Positions 31,795 to 38,924 of a stretch of DNA of 38,924 nt are shown here, piece after piece. The notes beneath the pieces were generated by a model. That model did not search any database and was not told the DNA's origin. It saw only the letters and a program-made list of their open reading frames with translations. The DNA lies in NCBI RefSeq assembly GCF_008271805.1, contig NZ_VSRY01000083.1, positions 1 through 38,924 of the forward strand, given 5' to 3'. Numbering within the stretch: the stretch's first letter is position 1; each line of letters begins with the position of its first letter. This DNA is from Streptomyces sp. TRM49041 (GTDB taxonomy: Bacteria > Actinomycetota > Actinomycetes > Streptomycetales > Streptomycetaceae). The translations under genes were made by a program, and so were the position numbers.

Positions 31795-32676
31795 ATGCGT
31801 CGCACCAACCGCACTCTCGTCCCGGCAGCCGGGGGACTGCTCCTCGTGGCCGTCCTGACCACGACCGGAGCGGGCCCCGCCACCGCGGCGCCGCCCGCCG
31901 CCGGCACCGCGGCGGCGGCAGCCGACTGCCGTCCGCTGACCAACGCACCGGCCCAGGCCGCCGCCGTGGTGAACGCCGCCTGCTCCCAGCTGGGCGTCCC
32001 CTACTCCTGGGGTGGCGGCTCCATCCACGGGCCGACATACGGTCAGGACTACCCCGGAGGCGGGCCCGGCGCCCACGACAGCCAGGTGAGGGGATTCGAC
32101 TGCTCGCACCTGGTGCAGTACGCGGCCTGGCAGGGCGCCGGCATCCTGCTGCCCGAGGGTTCCTGGAACCAGGCCAAGTGGAGCGGCGCCACCGACCGCT
32201 TCAGCCGCGCGCAGGGCCTCGCCCCCCTCCAGCCCGGGGACCTGCTGCTGTGGGGCTCCGACCCGGACAACCTGAACTCCGTGCACCACATCGCCATCTA
32301 CCTCGGCAACGGCAAGATGGTCGAGGCCCGTGAGTCCGGGACGCTGGTGATGGTCAGCGATGTACGGCTCAACGGGCAGTACGCGGGCGCCCTCCGCATC
32401 ACCGGCGGCGACCGGCCGCCGGGGAACACCAAGCGCTTTGTGACCTGGGGCACGGACGTGAGCCTGCGCCCCGACCCGAGTACCGGGAAGCCGCCCGTCA
32501 CCCGGCTGCCGGGCCCCACCCCCGTGGACGTGCAGTGCCAGAAGCACGGCCAGACGGTCCACGCCGAGGGGCACAGCAACGACGCCTGGTCGTACCTGCC
32601 CAAGTACAAGGCGTGGATCTCCAACATCTACATCGACGACCCGGCCGCGTGGCTGCCCGGCGTCCCCGAGTGCTGA
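31795..32676 (+). CDS. secreted NlpC/P60 endopeptidase with SH3-like module
   Basis: A 293-residue exported peptidase. A signal peptide (about residues 1-32) is followed by an NlpC/P60 domain (about 45-200): LGVPYSWGG, the catalytic Cys103 in FDCSHLVQYA, and the His in HHIAIYLGNG (164/165). These enzymes cut the gamma-D-Glu to diaminopimelate or related links of peptidoglycan stems. The C-terminal 80 residues are the module shared in this cluster: FVTWGTDVSLRP, CQKHGQTV, HSNDAWSYLP, WISNIYI and WLPGVPEC. The ATG at 31795 has a GGGGGAG site. The last codons are tandemly duplicated beyond the stop. Confidence 0.9.
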   Translation: MRRTNRTLVPAAGGLLLVAVLTTTGAGPATAAPPAAGTAAAAADCRPLTNAPAQAAAVVNAACSQLGVPYSWGGGSIHGPTYGQDYPGGGPGAHDSQVRGFDCSHLVQYAAWQGAGILLPEGSWNQAKWSGATDRFSRAQGLAPLQPGDLLLWGSDPDNLNSVHHIAIYLGNGKMVEARESGTLVMVSDVRLNGQYAGALRITGGDRPPGNTKRFVTWGTDVSLRPDPSTGKPPVTRLPGPTPVDVQCQKHGQTVHAEGHSNDAWSYLPKYKAWISNIYIDDPAAWLPGVPEC

Positions 32677-32736
32677 CCCGAGTGCCGACCCGAGTGCCGA
32701 CCCGAGTGCGGGCCCGGGTGCCGGCCCGGGTCCCGG
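32665..32736 (+). repeat. 12-bp tandem repeat at the end of the NlpC/P60 gene
   Basis: Six 12-base units in a row. The first is the final codons of the NlpC/P60 gene (Pro-Glu-Cys-stop), followed by CCCGAGTGCCGA twice and three diverged copies (CCCGAGTGCGGG, CCCGGGTGCCGG, CCCGGGTCCCGG). It looks like repeated slippage duplication of the end of a coding sequence. Confidence 0.9.
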
Positions 32737-32800
32737 GCCGCGTGCCGAGCACGCCTCCAACCTTCCCGCGTCCCGCAGTCCCCACCGAGGAGACCTTCCC

Positions 32801-33574
32801 ATGCACATGAACAAGCGCACCAAGTCCATCGGCGTGCTCGCCGCCGCGACCGCCGTGGCCGCGCTGATCCCGTTCACCGCCGTCGCCGCCGAGGCCGCGC
32901 CCGCCCAGGCGGCCGGGTACGCCGGTGCCTGCCCCACCGCCGGCCGGGTGACCCAGGGCTATCACTCCGGCCACGACGGCGTCGACATCGCCAACAACCG
33001 CGGTACGCCGATCTACTCCGTCGGCCCCGGCACCGTCATCGTCTCGGGCACCGCCAGCGGATACGGCCAGTGGATCCGCATCCGCCACGACGACGGCACG
33101 GTCACCGAGTACGGTCACATGTACGAGCGCCTCGTGCGGGTCAACGACCGGGTGAACGCCGGCACTCTCATCGCGCGCATGGGTTCGGAGGGCCAGTCCA
33201 CCGGCCCCCACCTCCACTTCGAGGCGCACAGCTCCACCTCCAGCACCCGCGGCACGGACCCCGTCCCGTACCTCGGCGCGCGCGGTGTCGGTCTGCCCTG
33301 CACCCCCGGCGGGGGCGGCACCCCCGGCACCAACTTCACCACCTGGGGCAGCGGTGTCCGGGTCCGCGCCGACGCCCGGCTGAACGCGGCCGTCGTCCAT
33401 ACCCTGAGCGGGCCGACCGCGGTGTACGTGGACTGCCAGAAGCGCGGCGACCTCGTGAACGCCGAGGGCTACAGCAACGACGCCTGGGCGCACATCCCGG
33501 CGCTCGGCGGCTACATCTCCAACATCTACATCGACCACAAGGACGCCTGGCTGCCGGGCGTCCGCACCTGCTGA
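32801..33574 (+). CDS. secreted M23 (LytM-type) peptidase with SH3-like module
   Basis: A 257-residue exported zinc endopeptidase. The signal peptide ends around APAQAAG (about 38). The M23 domain has the first zinc pair HDGVD (His58, Asp62) and the HLH motif (His137, His139), so the active site is complete. LytM-type enzymes cut peptide bridges in peptidoglycan. A Gly-rich linker leads to the shared module: FTTWGSGVRVRAD, CQKRGDLV, YSNDAWAHIP, GYISNIYI and WLPGVRTC. The ATG at 32801 has GAGGAG eight bases upstream; an in-frame ATG two codons later is a weaker choice. A 13-bp hairpin terminator follows. Confidence 0.92.
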   Translation: MHMNKRTKSIGVLAAATAVAALIPFTAVAAEAAPAQAAGYAGACPTAGRVTQGYHSGHDGVDIANNRGTPIYSVGPGTVIVSGTASGYGQWIRIRHDDGTVTEYGHMYERLVRVNDRVNAGTLIARMGSEGQSTGPHLHFEAHSSTSSTRGTDPVPYLGARGVGLPCTPGGGGTPGTNFTTWGSGVRVRADARLNAAVVHTLSGPTAVYVDCQKRGDLVNAEGYSNDAWAHIPALGGYISNIYIDHKDAWLPGVRTC

Positions 33575-33583
33575 CACACGGAG

Positions 33584-33622
33584 GGACGCCCCCGGCACCG
33601 CGCGAGCGGGCCGGGGGCGTCC
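33584..33622. terminator. strong hairpin terminator after the M23 gene
   Basis: A perfect 13-bp stem (33584-33596 with 33610-33622) with a 13-base loop, nine bases after the stop. The gene on the other strand ends at 33663, so it could serve both directions. Confidence 0.85.
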
Positions 33623-33662
33623 TCGCGTCGCGACGGGGACTCGCGGTCGTGCGGGCGAGCCG

Positions 33663-34046
33663 CTAGCAGGGACCCACGCCCGACGGGTCCTTGCCGATGT
33701 TGACGTTGCCGCCCCACACCCACACGTTGTGGCGCGTGGGCTGCATGACGTCGACCCCGTCGACGACATGGCCGCGATACCAGACGTCGGTGCCGTAGGT
33801 GCCGACCTTGACGTACTGGCCGCGGACGTAGCAGATCCCGTCCATGTAGTAGCGGTCCTTGACGGAGCCCGTGTTGAGGACGATCCGGCTGTTGGTCGTC
33901 GCCGCGGTCCTGACGTTGCTGTGGGTCTGGAGCGAGACGTAGAAGCGGGACGCGTCGGCGTGGGCGGTTCCGGCCGTGCCGAGCAGGGTGAGGGCGGCAC
34001 CGGCGGCGAGGCCGGCGGCGGCGAGTCGGGCGCTGCGCTGGGACAT
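33663..34046 (-). CDS. secreted SH3-like module protein (diverged copy)
   Basis: A 127-residue exported protein. The signal peptide is RSARLAAAGLAAGAALTLLGTAGTAHA. The rest is a more distant relative of the shared module: RFYVSLQTHSNVRTAA, CYVRGQYV, TYGTDVWYRG, NVNIGKD and the closing SGVGPC. The ATG at 34046 fits with a GGAG site and starts the signal sequence. It diverges from the next module gene, with CATACG at 74 bases upstream. No catalytic residues are seen. Confidence 0.78.
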   Translation of the reverse strand: MSQRSARLAAAGLAAGAALTLLGTAGTAHADASRFYVSLQTHSNVRTAATTNSRIVLNTGSVKDRYYMDGICYVRGQYVKVGTYGTDVWYRGHVVDGVDVMQPTRHNVWVWGGNVNIGKDPSGVGPC

Positions 34047-34266
34047 GGAGGACTCCGTCGGTGTGGGCCCGTGGGGGCCGCGGGGTGGCTTTCCCGAGGG
34101 ACGGTTCCCGCGGCCGTCCCGTATGTCGGCCGGGGTGTACAGGTGCGAGTGTGCGGAGGCCGGGTGGAGGGTTCCGGACGCCCTCATACGGGAGGCGCCG
34201 TCGCCCCGTCGAACGGGTGGTGCCGCACCCGCCGCACCGCACCACCCGGCGTCCGAAGGAGACGAC
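34047..34266. promoter_or_regulatory. divergent control region between two SH3-like module genes
   Basis: A 220-base gap holding no gene. It carries a minus-strand CATACG at 34120-34125 (74 bases from one start) and a plus-strand copy at 34185-34190 (77 bases from the other), roughly mirror-symmetric. The shared context is YCATACGGG. It could be an operator or part of a promoter; a -35 partner was not found. Confidence 0.4.
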
Positions 34267-34686
34267 ATGCCGAGGAAGTCGACCCGGCTCACCGCCGTGC
34301 TGTGCGTCGGCGTGGCGGCACTGGGCGCGTTCGCGGCGACCGTGACCGCGGTGCCCGCCCAGGCGCACGGCGCGCGTCAGCCCGAGAAGAAGGTCTTCAC
34401 CACATGGGCCACGGACGTCAACGCGCGCGTCGACGTGGCCGGTTCGGGGAGCTTCCGCTGCCCCGAGTTCCCCTCGCCGGCGAACTGCCCCAAGGTCACC
34501 GGCCGGTCGCAGCCCGGCGACCGGCTCGAAGTGACCTGCCAGACGAAGGGCCAGACCGTCGGCGGCAACCCGTACTGGGTGTACGTGGACAATCCGAACC
34601 GCGGTTTCCACGGCTGGACGGCGAGCTACTACATCTCCCACCCGGACAACCGGCTGCCGGGCGTCCCGCAGTGCTACGGGCCGTGA
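34267..34686 (+). CDS. secreted SH3-like module protein
   Basis: A 139-residue exported protein with a signal peptide ending at VPAQAHG (about 38). It shows the shared module with a longer central loop: FTTWATDVNARVDVAG, a short Cys-containing insert (RCPEFPSPANCPK), TCQTKGQTV, NPYWVYVDNP, GWTASYYISHP and RLPGVPQC. The extra Cys pair in the insert is unique among the six copies. The ATG at 34267 has a GGAG site. It is the first gene of a run that continues with the serine hydrolase, 53 bases on. Confidence 0.82.
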   Translation: MPRKSTRLTAVLCVGVAALGAFAATVTAVPAQAHGARQPEKKVFTTWATDVNARVDVAGSGSFRCPEFPSPANCPKVTGRSQPGDRLEVTCQTKGQTVGGNPYWVYVDNPNRGFHGWTASYYISHPDNRLPGVPQCYGP

Positions 34687-34739
34687 CCCCCGCCGCCCGG
34701 CGACGCCGACCCGCCCCTCGGCCCCGGAGGCCCCTGAAC

Positions 34740-35951
34740 ATGGCACCGTACCGCTCCCACGCCAGCGCCCTGGTGGGTGCGCTGTCCCTCGGCCTGGTGG
34801 CGCTGCTGTCCTCCACCGCGGCCGCCACCCCCCGGCCCGCCGCCGCGAACGGGCCCGCACCGGGGCCGGCCGGTCCCTCCGTCCGGGCGGAGGTGCCCGC
34901 CGGAGTGACGGCGGGGGTCGCGGTCCTCGACCGGAGGACCGGCACGTTCACCGAGCAGTTGAACGCCGGCGCCCCGTTCCGGTCGGCCTCCGTGGTGAAG
35001 CTGCTCATCACGCTGGATCTGCTCTGGAACCGCGGTCCCGACGCGCTCTCACCGGCCGACCGCACCCGCGTCGACGCGATGCTGCGCGGCAGCGACGACA
35101 GCGCGGCGAGCCACTTCTGGGCGAACAACGGCCAGGGCGCCGTGATCGACCGGATGGTCCCCCGGCTCGGCCTGACGGACACCGCCCGGCCCCCGGCGAC
35201 CCACCTCGGCTACTGGGGCTACACGGCCCTGTCGGCGCGCGACACCGTGAAGATCTACCGCCATCTGCTGGACTCGGCCCCGGCGGCCGTACGCGACTAC
35301 GTGCTGGGCAATCTGCGACGGTCCACCCGCTGTGCCGCCGACGGCTACGACCAGCACTTCGGCGTCGCGGGCGCGTTCGACCGCCCCTGGGCGGTGAAGC
35401 AGGGCTGGTCCGGGTTCAGCTCCGGCGGCTGCACCGCCACCGCGGCCGCCCGTACGACGGCACCCGACGGTCCCACCACGCGGGCGGCCGCTGACGTGGG
35501 CACGCGGGCGGCCGCGGGCGCCGACGCCGTGGACCTCACCCGTCCGGCGCTCCACACGACAGGCGTCGTCGGCGCCGGGGACCGCTCGATCGTGGCCGTC
35601 CTCACCCTCCACCCGCAGGGCACGCCGTACGGCAAGGCGTACAGCGACCTCGGGCGGCTCACCCGCTCGCTGAACGTCCCCGGCGCCTCCCGGCCCGCCG
35701 GCACCTGGATCGGCACCTGGGGGAGCGGGGTGCGGGTCCGCGCCGGGACGACCACCGGCTCGTCGGCGCTCACCACGCTGCCGGCCGGGGTCGAGGTCCT
35801 CGTGTCCTGTCAGAAGCGCGGCCGGCAGGTAAGCGTCCCGCCGTATGTCAACGACTGGTGGGCGCATCTCCCCCAGTACGGCGGCTACATGACCAACATC
35901 TACGTCAAGTCGCCCGACAACCGGGTCCCGGGGGTTCCGGTCTGCGCATGA
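34740..35951 (+). CDS. secreted SxxK serine hydrolase (beta-lactamase/DD-peptidase-like) with SH3-like module
   Basis: A 403-residue exported protein. After the signal peptide comes a class-A beta-lactamase/PBP-like domain with the three motifs SVVK (Ser84, Lys87), SDD (118-120, in place of SDN) and KQG (220-222, in place of KTG). The changes leave it uncertain whether it hydrolyses beta-lactams or acts on peptidoglycan D-Ala ends. The last 85 residues are the shared module: IGTWGSGVRVRAG, SCQKRGRQV, YVNDWWAHLP, GYMTNIYV and RVPGVPVC. The ATG at 34740 starts the signal sequence. It probably shares a transcript with the module gene upstream. Confidence 0.87.
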   Translation: MAPYRSHASALVGALSLGLVALLSSTAAATPRPAAANGPAPGPAGPSVRAEVPAGVTAGVAVLDRRTGTFTEQLNAGAPFRSASVVKLLITLDLLWNRGPDALSPADRTRVDAMLRGSDDSAASHFWANNGQGAVIDRMVPRLGLTDTARPPATHLGYWGYTALSARDTVKIYRHLLDSAPAAVRDYVLGNLRRSTRCAADGYDQHFGVAGAFDRPWAVKQGWSGFSSGGCTATAAARTTAPDGPTTRAAADVGTRAAAGADAVDLTRPALHTTGVVGAGDRSIVAVLTLHPQGTPYGKAYSDLGRLTRSLNVPGASRPAGTWIGTWGSGVRVRAGTTTGSSALTTLPAGVEVLVSCQKRGRQVSVPPYVNDWWAHLPQYGGYMTNIYVKSPDNRVPGVPVCA

Positions 35952-36102
35952 CGTGGCCGCGGGGGCGGGGCGTCGCCATCCGTGTGACGGCCGCGCCCCG
36001 GACGGGTGCGCACCGGCCGGGTCGCTTGCGCGGCGGGCGGGCCGGGCGCACCGTACGCCGGGGACGGCGGCGCCCCCACGACCACGACGCTGGAGGACCG
36101 GC

Positions 36103-36432
36103 ATGGCGTACGACGAAGGACTGGCCGAACGGATCCGTACCCGGCTGGGCGACCACCCGGCGGTCGGCGAGAAGCGCATGTTCGGCGGCCTGGCGTTTCT
36201 CCACGAGGGCAACATGGCCGTCGGCGTGATCGGCGACGAGCTGGTCGTCAGGGTCGGCCCCGACGCCACCGGTACGGCTCTCGCCCGGCCCGGCGCGCGG
36301 CCGTTCGACTTCACCGGCCGTCCCATGCGCGGCTGGGTCGTCGTCGCGGCGTCCGCGGTGGCCGAGGACACGGACCTCGACGCGTGGATCGACGAGGGCG
36401 TCGCCTACGCGGAGAGCCTCCCGCCCAAGTGA
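36103..36432 (+). CDS. TfoX N-terminal domain protein
   Basis: A 109-residue protein that is almost entirely a TfoX-N domain: EKRMFGGLAFLHEGNMAVGVIGDELVVRV followed by FDFTGRPMRGWVVV. In gamma-proteobacteria this domain is part of a competence regulator, but stand-alone actinobacterial copies have no known role. The ATG at 36103 has a GGAGG site. Its 3' end overlaps the convergent GH15 gene by 28 bases. Confidence 0.88.
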   Translation: MAYDEGLAERIRTRLGDHPAVGEKRMFGGLAFLHEGNMAVGVIGDELVVRVGPDATGTALARPGARPFDFTGRPMRGWVVVAASAVAEDTDLDAWIDEGVAYAESLPPK

Positions 36433-38270
36433 CGGTCCGGTCCGTCAGCGGGCCCGGAGCGCGCTCGGGAGCCGTTCCGCGTGCCGTACAGGGCGAACGC
36501 CGAGTTCACCAGGGCCACATGGCTGAACGCCTGAGGTGTGTTGCCGAGCTGTCGGTACGTCACCGGGTCCCACTCCTCGGAGAGGAGGCCGACGTCGTTG
36601 CGTACGTCCAGAACCCGTTCGAACCTCTGCCGTGCCTCCTCCGGGCGGCCCGTCATGGCCAGCGCGTCGGCGAACCAGAGCGAGCAGGCGATGAACGTGG
36701 CCTCCCCTCCGGTCAGCCCGTCCACGGCGTGCACCTGGCCGTCGGTGTCCGCGTACCGGCGCAGGAAACCCTCATGGTCGAGGACGCGGGCGGCCTCCAG
36801 GGTGCCGCGCAGCCGACGGTCGTCCGGCGGGAGGAAACCGAGCCGGGGCAGCAGCAGCGAGGTGGCGTCGACCCCGCGCGAGCCGTAGAACTGGACGAAG
36901 CAGCCCTGTTCGTCGTCCCAGCCGTGCCGGAGCACGTCCTTCCGGATCTCCTCGCGCATGCCGCGCCAGCGGGCCGCCGACGCCCGAAGCCCGGCGACGC
37001 GGGCCAGGCGCAGCGCACGGTCCGCCGCCACCCACGACATGATCTTGGAGTGGACGAAGTGGCGCCGCGGACCCCGTACTTCCCACAGGCCCGCGTCCGG
37101 TTCGCGCCAGTGCTTCTCCACATGACGCATGAGCGAGGCCACCAGCTTCCAGGCGTGGCCGTCGAGCGGCACGCCCGCACGGAGGGCCGAGTACATGGTG
37201 TTGACGACTTCGCCGTAGACGTCCAGCTGGAGCTGGTCGACGGCGGCGTTCCCGAACCGTACGGGGCGGGAGTCCTCGTACCCGGACAGCCAGGGCGCGG
37301 GCGACTCGACGAGCCTGCGCTGGCCGGCCGCCCCGTACAGCGGCTGGAGGTCGTCGGGTTCACCCGCGACGGCGCGCAGCAGCCAGCCCGTCCACGCCTC
37401 GGCCTCCTCGCGGTAGCCGGAACGAAGAAGGCAGGAGAGGGTGAACGTGGAATCCCGTAGCCAGCAGAACCGGTAGTCCCAATTGCGTTCCCCTCCGACA
37501 TGTTCCGGGAGGGACGACGTGACCGCGGCGACGATTCCACCGGTGGGCGCGTACGTGAGCGCCTTGAGGGTGATGAGCGAACGGACGACGGCATCACGGT
37601 GCGGGCCGTCGTAACGGCATTCCGACGCCCAGTCACGCCAGAATTCCATGGTGTCCGTGAGCGACGCGCCGGCGTCGGCGGACGGTGTTCCGGCGATGTG
37701 CGAGGGGCTCCAGGTGAGGACGAAGGTGACGCACTGTCCGGCCCGTACGGCGAAGTCGGACACCGTGGAGCTCTTCGTCGTCGAGGTGTCCACGTCGGCG
37801 TCGACGGCGAGGTGGGCCGAGTCGGGCCCGGCGACGGCGGTGACCACCCGGCCGTCGACCGTCCGCGTCCACGGCGTGACACGGCCGTTGTCGAAGCGTA
37901 GCCGCAACTCCCCCCGCATCTCGACGCGTCCGGCGACGCCCTCCACCCGACGGACGATCCGCGGGCCGTGCGGGCCGGTCTCGGTGAGGCGGGGCGGCAT
38001 GAAGTCGGTGACCCGCACGGCACCCCACGCGGTCTCCCAGAGCGAGTCGAGCACGAGCGTCTCACCGCGGTAGGAGCGTCGGCTGCACCGACCCGCGCCG
38101 ACGGGCGCGATCCGCCACAGGCCGTTGTCCTCGCCGCCGAGCAGGGCGGCGAAGCAGGCGGGGGAGTCGAACCGGGGAACACACATCCAGTCGATGGCCC
38201 CGTCCGTTCCGACAAGGGCTGCGGTCTCCAGATCTCCGATGAGGGCGTAGTCCTCGATTCGCCCGGCCAT
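36405..38270 (-). CDS. glycoside hydrolase family 15 protein (glucoamylase/trehalase-like)
   Basis: A 621-residue cytosolic GH15 enzyme. It begins MAGRIEDYALIGDLETAALVGTDG, the standard actinobacterial start. GGERNWDYRFCWLRDSTF is the conserved substrate-binding block of the catalytic domain, and GLLSEEWDP near the C-terminus carries the catalytic acid/base region. Relatives hydrolyse alpha-glucans or trehalose; which one this is cannot be decided by eye. The frame extends 13 codons upstream, but the ATG at 38270 matches the family start. Its 3' end overlaps the TfoX-N gene on the other strand. Confidence 0.92.
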   Translation of the reverse strand: MAGRIEDYALIGDLETAALVGTDGAIDWMCVPRFDSPACFAALLGGEDNGLWRIAPVGAGRCSRRSYRGETLVLDSLWETAWGAVRVTDFMPPRLTETGPHGPRIVRRVEGVAGRVEMRGELRLRFDNGRVTPWTRTVDGRVVTAVAGPDSAHLAVDADVDTSTTKSSTVSDFAVRAGQCVTFVLTWSPSHIAGTPSADAGASLTDTMEFWRDWASECRYDGPHRDAVVRSLITLKALTYAPTGGIVAAVTSSLPEHVGGERNWDYRFCWLRDSTFTLSCLLRSGYREEAEAWTGWLLRAVAGEPDDLQPLYGAAGQRRLVESPAPWLSGYEDSRPVRFGNAAVDQLQLDVYGEVVNTMYSALRAGVPLDGHAWKLVASLMRHVEKHWREPDAGLWEVRGPRRHFVHSKIMSWVAADRALRLARVAGLRASAARWRGMREEIRKDVLRHGWDDEQGCFVQFYGSRGVDATSLLLPRLGFLPPDDRRLRGTLEAARVLDHEGFLRRYADTDGQVHAVDGLTGGEATFIACSLWFADALAMTGRPEEARQRFERVLDVRNDVGLLSEEWDPVTYRQLGNTPQAFSHVALVNSAFALYGTRNGSRARSGPADGPDRHLGGRLSA

Positions 38271-38729
38271 GCAGGGAATTGTAGTCCTGTGCGGGCCCAT
38301 CGGCGGCATCCCCGGGAAATGACCGGAGCAATTCCGTCGCCATTGCCGAAAGGTTGGTACGCGCCTTCCGGGTGAATGGGTTTTCAGTCCCTGTCATAGG
38401 TCTTCGACGCCTTGCGCCCGCCGCAGGCGCGGTCGCGTCATGAAAGCCGTATCCGGCTGTGCGGAGGTGATGGGTGTGGTTTCTCGTCCGATCCGCCGGG
38501 CCGCTGTCTGCGGCGACACCCGCCGACCGACTCGGCGGCCGCGGCGGCGTGGGGCCCGCATCCTGCGCACCCCGGTCGAGGAGCGACGCCCCCGCAACAC
38601 CCTGGTCGGGCATACTTGAATCCGAATGTACCGATTGGTAGTTGGTTGACGCGATATGCGTCTTGTGTTAAGCCGGAAATCGGAGCAATGAGCCCCCTGG
38701 GGCAGGCACCAAGGTCGGAAGAGGCACCC
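38271..38729. other. intergenic stretch with a possible promoter
   Basis: No convincing gene. An AT-richer patch at about 38610-38690 includes TTGACG (38646-38651) as a possible -35, with an uncertain -10 near TGTTAA around 38667. This would serve the edge frame at 38730. Confidence 0.4.
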
Positions 38730-38924
38730 ATGTCCTCCATCCAGGTAAGCCGGTACACGGCACCGGTCACAGCGCATCCGCTGCGGCGGGTGACGGACTG
38801 GCCCGCCGCACCCGGCTTCCGGTGCCGTGGCCACGAGGCGCGGGACAGGCATGGTGCCCATCCCGCCCGCCGGGCCTCCGACCGGGTCGCCAGGGCGGCG
38901 GCCGCGCACCGCACCGCGTGCCGG
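38730..38924 (+). CDS. unidentified frame cut by the right window edge
   Basis: An ATG at 38730, with a GGAAGAGG site seven bases away, opens 65 codons that stay open to the edge: MSSIQVSRYTAPVTAHPLRR and onward, rich in Arg, Ala and His. No domain is recognisable. The good ribosome site and AT-rich leader favour a real start, but the composition is also that of a random GC-rich frame. The call is tentative. Confidence 0.35.
   Translation, partial: MSSIQVSRYTAPVTAHPLRRVTDWPAAPGFRCRGHEARDRHGAHPARRASDRVARAAAAHRTACR

Noticed and set aside
26733..36000. An antibiotic biosynthesis cluster under the SARP regulator.
   Set aside because: No polyketide, peptide-synthetase or tailoring genes are near; the neighbours are wall-active secreted proteins.
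38646..38672. A confident sigma-70 promoter before the right-edge frame.
   Set aside because: TTGACG is a fair -35 but no good -10 lies at the right spacing.

Overview
The window is chromosomal DNA from a high-GC actinomycete, almost certainly Streptomyces or a close relative. The evidence is the very GC-rich third codon positions, frequent GTG starts, ATGA and GTGA stop/start overlaps, apparently leaderless transcripts, DmdR/IdeR-type iron boxes, a SARP regulator with its direct-repeat site, and secreted proteins with Streptomyces-like signal peptides. I see no insertion sequence, prophage, CRISPR array, rRNA gene or replication origin.

Layout. (1) 0-4 kb: an iron-type ABC binding lipoprotein, leftward, with the first codons of a probable permease at the edge. 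It diverges from an unusual one-protein adenylation / carrier / membrane acyltransferase enzyme, and each gene has its own iron box. (2) 4-5.1 kb: a CapA-type metallophosphatase. (3) 5.5-11.1 kb: a promoter whose predicted start falls on a 79-nt tRNA-like RNA with a non-standard fold, followed by a tightly coupled four-gene operon: leucine-rich-repeat protein, ankyrin protein with an acidic tail, MoxR-type AAA+ ATPase, and HExxH plus VWA protein. (4) 11.1-20 kb: metabolic genes (DUF4383 membrane protein, S33 peptidase, PIG-L deacetylase, a TetR-type operator followed by quinone reductase and two acyl-CoA dehydrogenases, a phosphodiester glycosidase-type secreted protein), plus a decayed ABC ATPase and a Gfo/Idh remnant. 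(5) 20-23.2 kb: DUF779 and AAC(3)-type acetyltransferase genes opposite a LysR regulator and an aldo/keto reductase. (6) 23.3-25.5 kb: a two-gene RNA-repair cassette (T4 Rnl1-type ligase and kinase-phosphatase), followed by a carbohydrate-kinase pseudogene. (7) 26.3-36 kb: a cell-wall cluster. A SARP/NB-ARC/TPR regulator, a VanX-type dipeptidase with a three-copy SARP site, an ECF sigma factor, and six secreted proteins sharing one Cys-containing SH3-like module. The module stands alone (or nearly so) in three and is fused to an NlpC/P60 peptidase, an M23 peptidase or an SxxK serine hydrolase in the other three. (8) 36-38.9 kb: a TfoX-N protein, a GH15 glycosidase and the start of an unidentified frame at the right edge.

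The two strongest candidates for undescribed biology are the tRNA-like RNA with its LRR/ankyrin/MoxR/VWA operon, and the cluster of secreted enzymes sharing one SH3-like module under SARP and sigma control. The iron-box-controlled adenylation/carrier/acyltransferase fusion is a third. All functional links between genes are inference from position and domain content.
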